This document shows positions 45,632-53,146 of a stretch of 64,000 nt of DNA, one piece after another. The translations under genes were made by a program, and so were the position numbers. The notes beneath the pieces are model-generated. The model had not been told where the DNA came from. It ran no database searches and saw nothing but the letters and a program-made list of their open reading frames with translations. Numbering within the stretch: position 1 is the stretch's first letter; each line of letters starts with the position of its first letter. Source of the DNA: JACVRW01 sp963808775. Its GTDB lineage: Bacteria; Actinomycetota; Thermoleophilia; Solirubrobacterales; Thermoleophilaceae. The DNA lies in assembly GCA_963808775.1 (NCBI GenBank), contig CAWEGR010000007.1, positions 310,001-374,000 on the forward strand, written 5' to 3'.

Positions 45632-45916
45632 ATGGACGCGCTGCGTAACAGAGCCGTCGCCCTCCTGGCCGCCGTGGCGCTTGCGCTGACGGTTGCCGCG
45701 TGCGGCGGCGACGACGACGTCGACGACCTCCGCGATCAGGTGGAGGAGTCCGGCGAGAAGATCAAGACCGAGGCGGAGGAGCTCAAGAAGGACGTCGAGG
45801 ACGGCGCCTCGGCCGACGAGATCGAGGACAAGGCGGACGAGCTCACGGACGACATCCAGGACGAGGCGGAGGACGTCCAGAAGGAGGCCGAGGACCTCCA
45901 GGACAACCTGCCCTAG
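45632..45916 (+). CDS. Small acidic coiled-coil lipoprotein
   Basis: 94 residues: signal peptide with lipobox TVAAC (Cys about 23), then a GGDDD spacer and an acidic Glu/Asp/Lys helix with heptad pattern. Likely anchored to the outer face of the membrane. No family recognised. TAGGCT lies 7 nt before the ATG. Divergent from lhr. Confidence 0.72.
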   Translation: MDALRNRAVALLAAVALALTVAACGGDDDVDDLRDQVEESGEKIKTEAEELKKDVEDGASADEIEDKADELTDDIQDEAEDVQKEAEDLQDNLP

Positions 45917-45920
45917 CGCG

Positions 45921-46148
45921 CTACAGCGCCCGCGGGGTGTTGCCGCTGTAGTCCGCCACCACGCGGTGCATGTACACGCCCGCCGCCAGCCCGGCGGCGG
46001 CGAGGATCGCAAGCGCGCCCGACTCGGGGCCGAGCAGGAGCGCGCAGACCGGCACCGCCGGGAGTGCCAGCAGCAGCGTGCGCCAGCGGCCGGCCGCGAG
46101 GCCGGCGAGCGAAGCGGTCAGAAGCACTACCAACGAGATGACTGTCAT
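45921..46148 (-). CDS. Small membrane protein
   Basis: 75 residues with two or three hydrophobic helices (about residues 3-18, 24-40 and 45-60) and a polar end HRVVADYSGNTPRAL. Starts 3 nt after the NlpC/P60 stop with GAGGGG upstream, so it is probably co-transcribed under the c-di-AMP riboswitch. Function unknown. Confidence 0.6.
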   Translation of the reverse strand: MTVISLVVLLTASLAGLAAGRWRTLLLALPAVPVCALLLGPESGALAILAAAGLAAGVYMHRVVADYSGNTPRAL

Positions 46149-46151
46149 GGC

Positions 46152-46680
46152 TCACATTCCCCTCGGATGGCGGGCGACGTAACCTCGCGCCGAGCGCATC
46201 TGCTCGCTCCAGCGGGTGCCGGTGACCTTGCGCGCCGAGGTGTCGAAGCGCAGGCCGGCGACGATCAGGTAGGCGTGGCCCGGGTTGGTCCGGACGGTGA
46301 CGAGGTCGCCCCGGCCGCGGCGGCCCCAGCTCATGAAGCCGGTCGAGTCGAGCGCGGTGTCGAGCAGGTCGGCCGCGTGCAGCACGTAGGAGACGGAGCC
46401 AGAGCAGTCGTAGCCCGAGTCGCGCCAGATGCCGTGACCGCCCCCGTACTTGTAGGGCTTGCGCGCGATGCGGTTGCCGGCGGCGATGATCGCCTGGACC
46501 TCCTCCGGCGCGCCGGCCGGCGCGACCGCCAGGCCGTCGGAGTTGACGTAGGCCTTCTCGACGGGGACCTCGATGCTCGACCCGGCGGTGGCGCCGCCAA
46601 AGTCGGTCGTCGGCGATCGCGTCACCCGCGGGTATCAGGAAAGCGGCCGCAGCGGCGACCACCGGCAGCGTTTTTCGCAT
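46152..46680 (-). CDS. Secreted NlpC/P60 peptidase (one frame break)
   Basis: About 175 residues: a signal peptide (RKTLPVVAAAAAFLIPAGDAIA), then an NlpC/P60 domain with catalytic Cys in YDCSGSVSYVLHAA and His in NPGHAYLIVAG. Cell-wall hydrolase cleaving peptidoglycan stem peptides. The break near 46606 (GACGACCGAC for GACGACGAC) lies just after the signal peptide. AGAAGGAGC precedes the ATG. A ydaO-type c-di-AMP riboswitch fills the leader, a known arrangement for actinobacterial wall hydrolases. Confidence 0.87.
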
Positions 46681-46694
46681 GCGTAGGTGCTCCT

Positions 46695-46850
46695 TCTCTT
46701 CTGGGCGCCTACGGGGTTAGCTGTCGGGCTCGCGCCAGAAGAGTGGCGCTACACGGCGGATCGCTGCGATTCGCCCCGGATACCTGGTTCCCCCGCTCCC
46801 CGGCCGCGTGGCGGCGCGGGGACTCGGCTATGGCTCCTTGCGATCGGGCA
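46695..46850 (-). ncRNA. ydaO/yuaA c-di-AMP riboswitch
   Basis: On the minus strand the leader of the NlpC/P60 gene carries conserved ydaO core pieces in order: GGGGGAACCA, GGGGCGAATC, then GCCCGACAGCTAACC and CGTAGGCG (plus-strand 46706-46729). CTCTTCTGG (plus 46735-46743) pairs with CCAGAAGAG (plus 46696-46704), which abuts the ribosome binding site. TAGGGT (reverse of 46850-46855) is a good -10 just before the aptamer. In known cases c-di-AMP binding turns expression off. Confidence 0.85.
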
Positions 46851-46911
46851 CCCTAGCACCCGCCCCCGCTACGTTCTCCGGAATAGTTCCGGCAAACGTA
46901 GATCGTGCGAA

Positions 46912-47594
46912 ATGCACAAGGTGGCTCGCGGCCGTCGTTGCCCTCTTTGCCGTCGTTCTGGCGAGTTGCGGGGACGATGATTCCCAATCCCGGGCCGAGC
47001 CGCCCCGCAAGGCCGCCACCGTGGTCGCCTCGCTCGGCGACTCCATAACCGCCGGAACCCCGCTCTGGGACCCGAATCCAGCGGTGCGGGACCAGTTGCC
47101 GCAGATCGACCGGCGCAGCGAGTACGGCTACTGGGCCGAGCGCGAGCGTCCCGGGACCGAGTACCGCAACTGCGGCGTGCCGGGCGAGCGCACGGACGAG
47201 ATCGCGCTGCGCCTCGGCGACTGCGCCCGCGGCGCGGACGCGCTGATCGTCCAGGGCGGAGTCAACGACCTCTCACAGGGCATCGAGCCCGCCGCGGTCG
47301 CACGGAACCTGCGGGCCATGGTGAGGCGGGGGCGTGAGCTCGGGCTCGACGTGGCGATCGTCGAGGTGCTGCCCTGGAACGGGGGCTACCCGGACTACGC
47401 CGACGAGGTCCGCGAGCTGAACCGGCGCATCGCGGGGATCGCGCGCGAGGAGGGCGCCGAGCTGATCCCCTGGTACCGGGTGCTCGAGGATCCGCGCGAA
47501 GCCGGGGCGGATGCGGCTCGACCTCACGGTCGACCTGGCGCACCCCACCGTGAAGGGCTACCGGCTGCTCGGAGAGGCCGTCGACTTCCCGTAG
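46912..47594 (+). CDS. SGNH/GDSL-type hydrolase lipoprotein (two frame breaks)
   Basis: About 227 residues. Removing one G near 46920 joins ATG 46912 to KWLAAVVALFAVVLASCGDDD, a lipoprotein signal with lipobox LASC. Then SGNH block I SLGDSITAG, block III QGGVNDLSQG and, after a second break near 47510, block V VDLAHPTVKGY with the Asp-His pair. An esterase or deacylase on the cell surface. The end overlaps the convergent UDG gene by 37 nt. Confidence 0.78.
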
Positions 47595-48254
47595 GCGAGC
47601 GCGCGGGCGCGCTCGAACACGGCGTCCATCATCGGCTCGGTGAGCCTGCCCGTGAACGTGTTCTGCTGTGAGGGGTGGTACGAGCCGAGCAGCACGGGCA
47701 GGCCGGGCGCCTCGTGCTCGGCAGCGTGCGCGAAGCGGGGCCGCGGCCGCAGGCCGAGCAGGTCGCAGGCGGCGTTCCAGGCGAACAGCCCGAGAGCCGA
47801 CGACCACCCGCGGCGCGATCAGCCCGAGCTCCTCGCGGGCGTAGGGGAGGCAGCTCTCGCGCTCGGCCGGCAGCGGCTTGTTGGCGGGAGGGGCGCAGCG
47901 GACGGCGGCGGCCACAAACGCGCCGCTCAGCTCGAGGCCGTCGCCGGGCGCGACCGACTCGGGCTGGTTCGCGAAGCCCGTGCGGTGGAGGGAGGCGAAC
48001 AGCCAGTCGCCCGAGCGGTCCCCGGTGAAGACGCGCCCGGTGCGGTTGCCGCCGTGCGCCGCGGGGGCGAGGCCGAAGACGTAGACCCGCGCCGCGGGGT
48101 CGCCGAAGCCCGGCACCGGCCGGCCCCAGTACTCCTCCTCGGCGTAGGCGGCGCGCTTCTCGCGCGCGACCCGCTCGCGCCACTCGACGAGGCGCGGGCA
48201 GGCGCGGCACGAGACGATCCTCGCTTGCAGCTCCTGGAGCGCGTCAGTCGCCAC
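47558..48254 (-). CDS. Uracil-DNA glycosylase, family 5 (UDGb type) (one frame break)
   Basis: About 232 residues. Four-cysteine Fe-S cluster: the first two in SCRACPRLVEW, the others in AVRCAPPANKP and RESCLP. Active-site loop VFGLAPAAHGGNRTGRVFTGD is diagnostic for family 5, and GSYHPSQQNTFTGRL gives the C-terminal motif. The break near 47800 is repaired by removing one G. Start GTG 48254; the upstream GTG at 48293 would place the hairpin 48262-48282 inside the gene. The C-terminus overlaps the SGNH gene by 37 nt. Confidence 0.88.
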
Positions 48255-48261
48255 CGGGGGG

Positions 48262-48282
48262 CCGGGGGCGGGACGCCCCCGG
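48262..48282. terminator. GC-rich hairpin after the ABC-2 permease gene
   Basis: CCGGGGGC (48262-48269), loop GGGAC, GCCCCCGG (48275-48282). The stem is the same as in both copies of the tandem repeat at 30.6 kb, though the loop differs. It lies 8 nt after the permease stop on the minus strand. No U-tract. Confidence 0.5.
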
Positions 48283-48289
48283 ATGCTTT

Positions 48290-49045
48290 TCACGGCTTCA
48301 AGCGCCGCCCGCTCCGGAACAGGTACTGCGCCCACAGGAAGGCCGGGAGGGCGAGCGCCGCGATCACGGCGAGCGAGAGTCCGATGCCCACGTCGCTCTC
48401 GCCGAGGAATCCGAAGCGCACCGCGTTGACGAGGTAGAAGACCGGGTTGAAGTGCGACAGCTCCTCCCACGGCGAGGGGAGCACGTCGACGGAGTAGAAC
48501 ACGCCCCCGACGAAGACGAGCGGGAGGATCACGATGTTGTTGATGAACGTCGTGAAGTCCCAGCTCTCCGCGTAGATGCCGACCACCAGGCCGAGCGAGG
48601 CGAACAGCAGCAGGCCGAGGGCAACCGCCGTGATCAGCGCGAACGGCTGGGCGACGGGGAGGTCCACGAGCAGCGCCGCGAGCACGAGCAGCGACAGGCC
48701 GATCGCGAGGGCGCGGAAGACGCCGCCGATCACGAAGCCCACGCACATCTGCCAGCTCGGCATGGGCGCCGACAGCACGTCGTTGATGTAGCGGTCGAAG
48801 CGCGCCTGGAACACCGAGGACGCGTTGTTCGCGTACGCGGCCTGCGCCATCGCCATCGTCAAGAGGCCCGGGACGATGAAGACCTCGTAGTCGATCCCGC
48901 CCACGTGGTCGATGCGGCCGCCGAGCGAGAGCCCGAACACGAGGATGAACAGGATCGAGGCGATCACCGGGGCGAGCACCGTCTGGGTCCAGAGCTTCGA
49001 GACGCGCAGCGTCTCGCGCCGGGCGAGCCACGCGAGGCCGCTCAC
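48290..49045 (-). CDS. ABC-2 type transporter permease
   Basis: 251 residues, six predicted transmembrane helices, with the ABC-2 pattern: YEVFIVPGLLTMAMAQAAY, NPVFYLVNAVRFGFLGE. Exporter membrane subunit, homologous to polysaccharide and drug exporters. The GTG overlaps the ATPase stop (GTGA), so the two form one transporter. Next to rml genes, but drug-type exporters of this kind have many substrates. Confidence 0.88.
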   Translation of the reverse strand: MSGLAWLARRETLRVSKLWTQTVLAPVIASILFILVFGLSLGGRIDHVGGIDYEVFIVPGLLTMAMAQAAYANNASSVFQARFDRYINDVLSAPMPSWQMCVGFVIGGVFRALAIGLSLLVLAALLVDLPVAQPFALITAVALGLLLFASLGLVVGIYAESWDFTTFINNIVILPLVFVGGVFYSVDVLPSPWEELSHFNPVFYLVNAVRFGFLGESDVGIGLSLAVIAALALPAFLWAQYLFRSGRRLKP

Positions 49046-49794
49046 GCGAGCTCCTCGCCCAGGTCCGACATCGCCTTGACGTAGACGTCCTCGATGCGGT
49101 CGACCTCGAAGTGGTCGCGCAGGCCGTCGGCGCTGTCGCGCGCGATCAGCCGCCCGTCGCGGATCAGCGCGATCTCGTCGCAGAGCTGCTCCGCCTCCTC
49201 CAGGTAGTGCGTGGTGAGGAGGATCGTGGTGCCCTCGGCGTGCAGGCCGCGGATGTAGTCCCAGAGCTCGTGGCGCAGCTCGTAGTCGACGCCCGCCGTC
49301 GGCTCGTCGAGAATCACGAGGCGCGGCCGGTGCATGAGCGCCCGAGCCAGCAGCAGGCGCCGCCGCTGCCCGCCCGACAGCTTGGGCGCGCGCACGTCCG
49401 TCTTGGAGCCGAGGCCGAACGCCGCGATCATCTCGTCCGCGCGCTGCTGCGACTCGTCGCGCGACATGCCGAAGTATCCGCCGTGGTAGACGAGCGTCTC
49501 CCTGACGGTCAGGAAGCGGTCGAGGTTGATGTCCTGCTCCGCCAGGCCGACCACGCGCCGCGCCTCCATCGAATCGTGCGGCTCGCCGAACACCTCGATC
49601 TCGCCGGCCGTGACGCGCAGCAGGTTGCAGACGGCGCTGATCAGCGTCGTCTTGCCGGCCCCGTTCGGCCCGAGCAGGCCGAAGAAGGCGCCCGACGGAA
49701 TCTCGAGGTCGAAGTCGCGGAGGGCGAGGAAGCCGTCGTCGTAGCGCTTCGTCAGCCCCCGCAGGGAGAGGGCGGGAGGGTCCTGCCTGAACAC
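49042..49794 (-). CDS. ABC transporter ATP-binding protein (exporter)
   Basis: 250 residues. Walker A GPNGAGKT, signature LSGGQRRR, Walker B RLVILDEPTAGVD and H-loop THYLEEAE. Powers the ABC-2 permease with which it overlaps. GTG 49794 has TAGTCT 7 nt upstream; it lies 20 nt after the rmlB stop, so it is either a separate unit or the end of the rml operon. Confidence 0.9.
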   Translation of the reverse strand: MFRQDPPALSLRGLTKRYDDGFLALRDFDLEIPSGAFFGLLGPNGAGKTTLISAVCNLLRVTAGEIEVFGEPHDSMEARRVVGLAEQDINLDRFLTVRETLVYHGGYFGMSRDESQQRADEMIAAFGLGSKTDVRAPKLSGGQRRRLLLARALMHRPRLVILDEPTAGVDYELRHELWDYIRGLHAEGTTILLTTHYLEEAEQLCDEIALIRDGRLIARDSADGLRDHFEVDRIEDVYVKAMSDLGEELA

Positions 49795-49813
49795 CTGGTC
49801 GAGACTAGAGGTG

Positions 49814-50797
49814 CTAGCCGAGCCGGCTGCCGTACTGCTTCTCGTAGTACTCGCGGTACTCGCCCGAGCGGATCGGGCCCCACCAGGCCTCGTTGTCGCG
49901 GTACCAGTCGACCGTGCGCTCGAGCCCGTCGGCGAAGCGCACCTGCGCCTCCCAGCCGAGCTCCTCGCGCAGCTTGTCCGAGGAGAGCGAGTAGCGCCGG
50001 TCGTGGCCGGGCCGGTCCTTGACGTAGGTGATGAGCGACTCGTCCGCGCCCGCAAGCTCGAGGATGCGCTTGACGACGTCGATGTTCTCGCACTCGTCCG
50101 GGCCGCCGACGTTGTACGCCTGCCCGCTCCGCCCGCGCTCGAGCACGGTCTGGATGCCGCGGCAGAAGTCCTCGACGAACAGCCAGTTGCGCACCTGGCG
50201 GCCGTCTCCGTAGACCGGGAGCGGGTCGCCGTGCAGCGCGTTCAGGATGCAGAGCGGGATCAGCTTCTCCGGGTACTGCCTCGGGCCGTAGTTGTTCGAG
50301 CCCCGGCAGATCACCGCCTCGATCCCGTGGGTGTGCGCGTGTGCCGAGACGAGCAGGTCGCCGCCCGCCTTCGTCGCCGAGTAGGGCGAGGAGGGATCGA
50401 GTGGCGAGGTCTCCGTGAACGAGCCCTCCGGGATCGATCCGTAGACCTCGTCCGTCGAGACCTGCAGGTAGCGCGGGACCCCGCGCTCGCGGGCGGCGTC
50501 GAGCAGGACGCTCGTGCCGATCACGTGCGTGCGGGCGAAGGCGTCCTGGTCGGCGATCGAGCGGTCGACGTGCGACTCCGCCGCGAAGTTGACGATCGCG
50601 TCGCGTCCCTCGGCGAGCTCCATCACGAGCTCGCGATCCTCGATGCCGCCCTCCACGAGCTCGACGCCGTCCGGCAGGTTCTCTCGCCGCCCGGCGTAGG
50701 TGAGCTTGTCGAGCACCGTCACGTCGTGCTCGCCCATCACGAGCCGGACGTAGGTCGAGCCGATGAAGCCGGCGGCGCCGGTCACGAGCAGCTTCAC
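49814..50797 (-). CDS. rmlB: dTDP-glucose 4,6-dehydratase
   Basis: 327 residues. Second step of dTDP-rhamnose synthesis. GAAGFIGSTY NAD motif (7-16), NFAAESHVDRSI, STDEVYG, YSATKAGGD with the Tyr-Lys pair, and CRGSNNYGPRQYPEKLIP. The GTG start overlaps the rmlD stop (GTGA). Order in the operon is rmlA, rmlD, rmlB. Confidence 0.96.
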   Translation of the reverse strand: MKLLVTGAAGFIGSTYVRLVMGEHDVTVLDKLTYAGRRENLPDGVELVEGGIEDRELVMELAEGRDAIVNFAAESHVDRSIADQDAFARTHVIGTSVLLDAARERGVPRYLQVSTDEVYGSIPEGSFTETSPLDPSSPYSATKAGGDLLVSAHAHTHGIEAVICRGSNNYGPRQYPEKLIPLCILNALHGDPLPVYGDGRQVRNWLFVEDFCRGIQTVLERGRSGQAYNVGGPDECENIDVVKRILELAGADESLITYVKDRPGHDRRYSLSSDKLREELGWEAQVRFADGLERTVDWYRDNEAWWGPIRSGEYREYYEKQYGSRLG

Positions 50798-51596
50798 GCG
50801 CGCACCCCCAGGTAGGCGTCGAGGCCCTCCTCCCAGGCGGGCAGCCGCGGCGCGCCGCGCTCGCTCGCGAGCACGGAGAACGCCGGCCTGCGGGCCGGGC
50901 GAGGGAACTCCGCGGTCGTGCAGGGCTCGAGGCGGATGTCGGCCCCGGAGCGCTCGAAGATCGCGCTCGCGAAGCCGAACCACGAGCAGGAGCCGCCGCC
51001 GCCACGTGCAGCACGCCGCGCAGATCGCCCCTCGCCAGCTCCGCGAGCGCGCCCGCGAGGTGGCCCGTGAAGGTGGGGCAGCCGATCTGGTCGTCCACCA
51101 CGCGCAGCTCGTCGCGCTCGTCGCCGAGCCGCAGCATCGTCTCCACGAAGTTTGGTCCGCCGGCGCCGAACAGCCAGGAGCTGCGCACGATCAGGTGGTC
51201 GGGATTCGCCGCGGCGATGGCGAGCTCGCCGGCCAGCTTCGTGCGCCCGTACTCCTGGATGGGAGCGGTCGGCGCCGACTCCACGTACGGCTCGCGGCCG
51301 CTGCCGTCGAAGACGTAGTCGGTCGAGACGTGCACCACCCTGCCGGCCGCGGCCGCGACGTTGCGCGCGCCCGCCTCGTTGACCGCCGCGGCGGCCGCGG
51401 GCTCCGCCTCCGCCCCGTCCACGTCCGTCCAGGCCGCGCAGTTGATCACCGTGTCGTCCGGCCCGATCGCGGCGCGCACCGCCTGGGCGTCGGTGACATC
51501 GAGGTCGGCGCGGCTCAGGGCCACGGCATCGGGCAGCTCGCGCGCCACGTCCTGCCCGAGCATCCCGCCGGCGCCCGTGATGACCACGCGGCTCAC
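50794..51596 (-). CDS. rmlD: dTDP-4-dehydrorhamnose reductase (one frame break)
   Basis: About 268 residues. Last step of dTDP-L-rhamnose synthesis. ITGAGGMLGQDVA, VINCAAWTDVDGAE, VSTDYVFDG, YGRTKLAGE and RSSWLFG are typical. The break near 51000 is repaired by adding one G (GTGGCGGCGG to GTGGCGGGCGG), giving HVAGGGSCSWFGFA. GTG overlaps the rmlA stop. No rmlC epimerase is in the window. Confidence 0.92.
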
Positions 51597-52660
51597 AGGA
51601 TCTGCACGTCCGCGGAGTCGCCGACCACGAAGCGGTAGGCCTTCGGCAGCGCGGGGCCGCGGCCGATCTTGACGTCGCGGCCGATCAGGCTCGCCTCGAC
51701 GCGGTGCTCGAGGTCGCGGACCGAGGATCCGGACAGGACGATCGAGTGCTCGAGCTCCGCGCGCTCGATCACGACGCCGTCGCCGAGCGCCGTGTAGGGC
51801 CCGATGTAGGCGTCGATCACCTGCGTGCCGCGGCCGATCACGGCCGGGCCGCGCACCGTCGCCCGCTGGAGCCGGGCGCCCTCCTCGATCACCACGCGGC
51901 CCTCGACGCGGCTGTCGATCAGCTCTCCGTCCATGCGCTCCTCGAGGTCGTCGAGGATCAGCCGGTTCGCCTCGAGCATGTCCTGCACCTGGCCCGTGTC
52001 CTTCCACCAGCCGTGCACGATGTGCGGGTCCACGCGCATGCCGCCGTTCACGAGCGCCTGGATCGCGTCCGTGATCTCGAGCTCGCCGCGGCCGGAGGGC
52101 TCGATCGAGCGCGCGGCGTCGAAGATCGCGGGCGTGAACATGTAGACGCCCACGAGCGCGAGGTCCGTCTTCGGCTCGGGCGGCTTCTCGACGAGCTGGG
52201 CCACGCGGCCGTCACCGTCGAGCTCGGCGACCCCGTAGTTCTCGGGATCGGGGACGGGCGTGAGGAGGATCAGGGCGTCGGGCGACTCTGACTCGAACGT
52301 CTCGACGAGCCGCACGATGCCGTCGCGCAGCAGGTTGTCGCCGAGGTACATCACGAAGGGCGCGTCGCCGAGGAACGGCTCCGCGGTCAGGACGGCGTGC
52401 GCGAGGCCGAGCGGCGCGTCCTGCTCGATGTACTCGATCCGGACGCCGAAGCGGGAGCCGTCGCCCGCCGCCTCGCGGATCTCGCCGCCCGTCTCGGGGG
52501 CGATGATGATCCCGACCTCCTCGATGCCGGCGGCCGCCATCGCCTCGATCCCGTAGAAGAGGACGGGCTTGTTCGCCACCGGGACGAGCTGCTTGGCGCT
52601 CGTGTGCGTGAGCGGGCGCAGGCGCGTGCCCTTCCCGCCGGAAAGAATCAGACCCTTCAT
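51593..52660 (-). CDS. rmlA: Glucose-1-phosphate thymidylyltransferase, long form
   Basis: 355 residues. First step of dTDP-sugar synthesis. LSGGKGTRLRPLT activation loop, KPVLFYGIEAM, YLGDNLL and VHGWWKDTGQ. The C-terminal 100 residues form a left-handed beta-helix (hexapeptide repeats such as GPAVIGRGTQVIDAYIGPYT), as in the long form found with antibiotic and deoxysugar clusters. ATG overlaps the PPOX gene stop (TGATG). Confidence 0.93.
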   Translation of the reverse strand: MKGLILSGGKGTRLRPLTHTSAKQLVPVANKPVLFYGIEAMAAAGIEEVGIIIAPETGGEIREAAGDGSRFGVRIEYIEQDAPLGLAHAVLTAEPFLGDAPFVMYLGDNLLRDGIVRLVETFESESPDALILLTPVPDPENYGVAELDGDGRVAQLVEKPPEPKTDLALVGVYMFTPAIFDAARSIEPSGRGELEITDAIQALVNGGMRVDPHIVHGWWKDTGQVQDMLEANRLILDDLEERMDGELIDSRVEGRVVIEEGARLQRATVRGPAVIGRGTQVIDAYIGPYTALGDGVVIERAELEHSIVLSGSSVRDLEHRVEASLIGRDVKIGRGPALPKAYRFVVGDSADVQIL

Positions 52661-53121
52661 CAGTAGACCCCGCCGAGCTTACGATGATCCCACGTAACTT
52701 CGCGAACGGGGACGAACGTCAGGCCGACCCGCTTCTGGGCCTGCTGCGCCACCATCGCGCGGATCTCGGGGCCGAGCTCGCCCGCGTAACGTCCGAACAG
52801 CGCGAGCCCGAATCCCTCGACCAGCTCAGGGTCGCGCTCCACCAGCACCTCGCACTCGAACGTCACGCCGCGCAGCTCCTGGTACTGGACCCCGGCCTCG
52901 ATCCCGATCGTGGCGCGCGGGTCGCGATCGAGGTTGCGCGTCTTCTGCGACTTCGCGTAGGTCCAGCCGCGCAGCTCGCGGCCCTCGCGCACGTACCAGA
53001 GCGGCATCAGGTGCGGGAGGCCGCGCGGCCCGTTCGTCGCGCACTGCATCACCATCTGCTCGTCGAGGAACGCGTCGAGCTCCTCGCTCGTCATGCGGAT
53101 CTGGTCGCGGCGGCCGGCCAT
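52660..53121 (-). CDS. PPOX-class (pyridoxamine-phosphate-oxidase-like) flavin/F420 protein
   Basis: 153 residues of the split-barrel fold: VMQCATNGPRGLPHLMPLWYV, YAKSQKTRNLDRDPRATI and a C-terminal EVTWDHRKLGG. Actinobacterial members bind FMN or F420; which one cannot be told. ATG 53121 has TACCCT 9 nt upstream. It is the first gene of the rmlADB transcript by position, though no pathway link is known. Confidence 0.82.
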   Translation of the reverse strand: MAGRRDQIRMTSEELDAFLDEQMVMQCATNGPRGLPHLMPLWYVREGRELRGWTYAKSQKTRNLDRDPRATIGIEAGVQYQELRGVTFECEVLVERDPELVEGFGLALFGRYAGELGPEIRAMVAQQAQKRVGLTFVPVREVTWDHRKLGGVY

Positions 53122-53146
53122 GGGGCCGGGAGGGTACTCAGGACAC

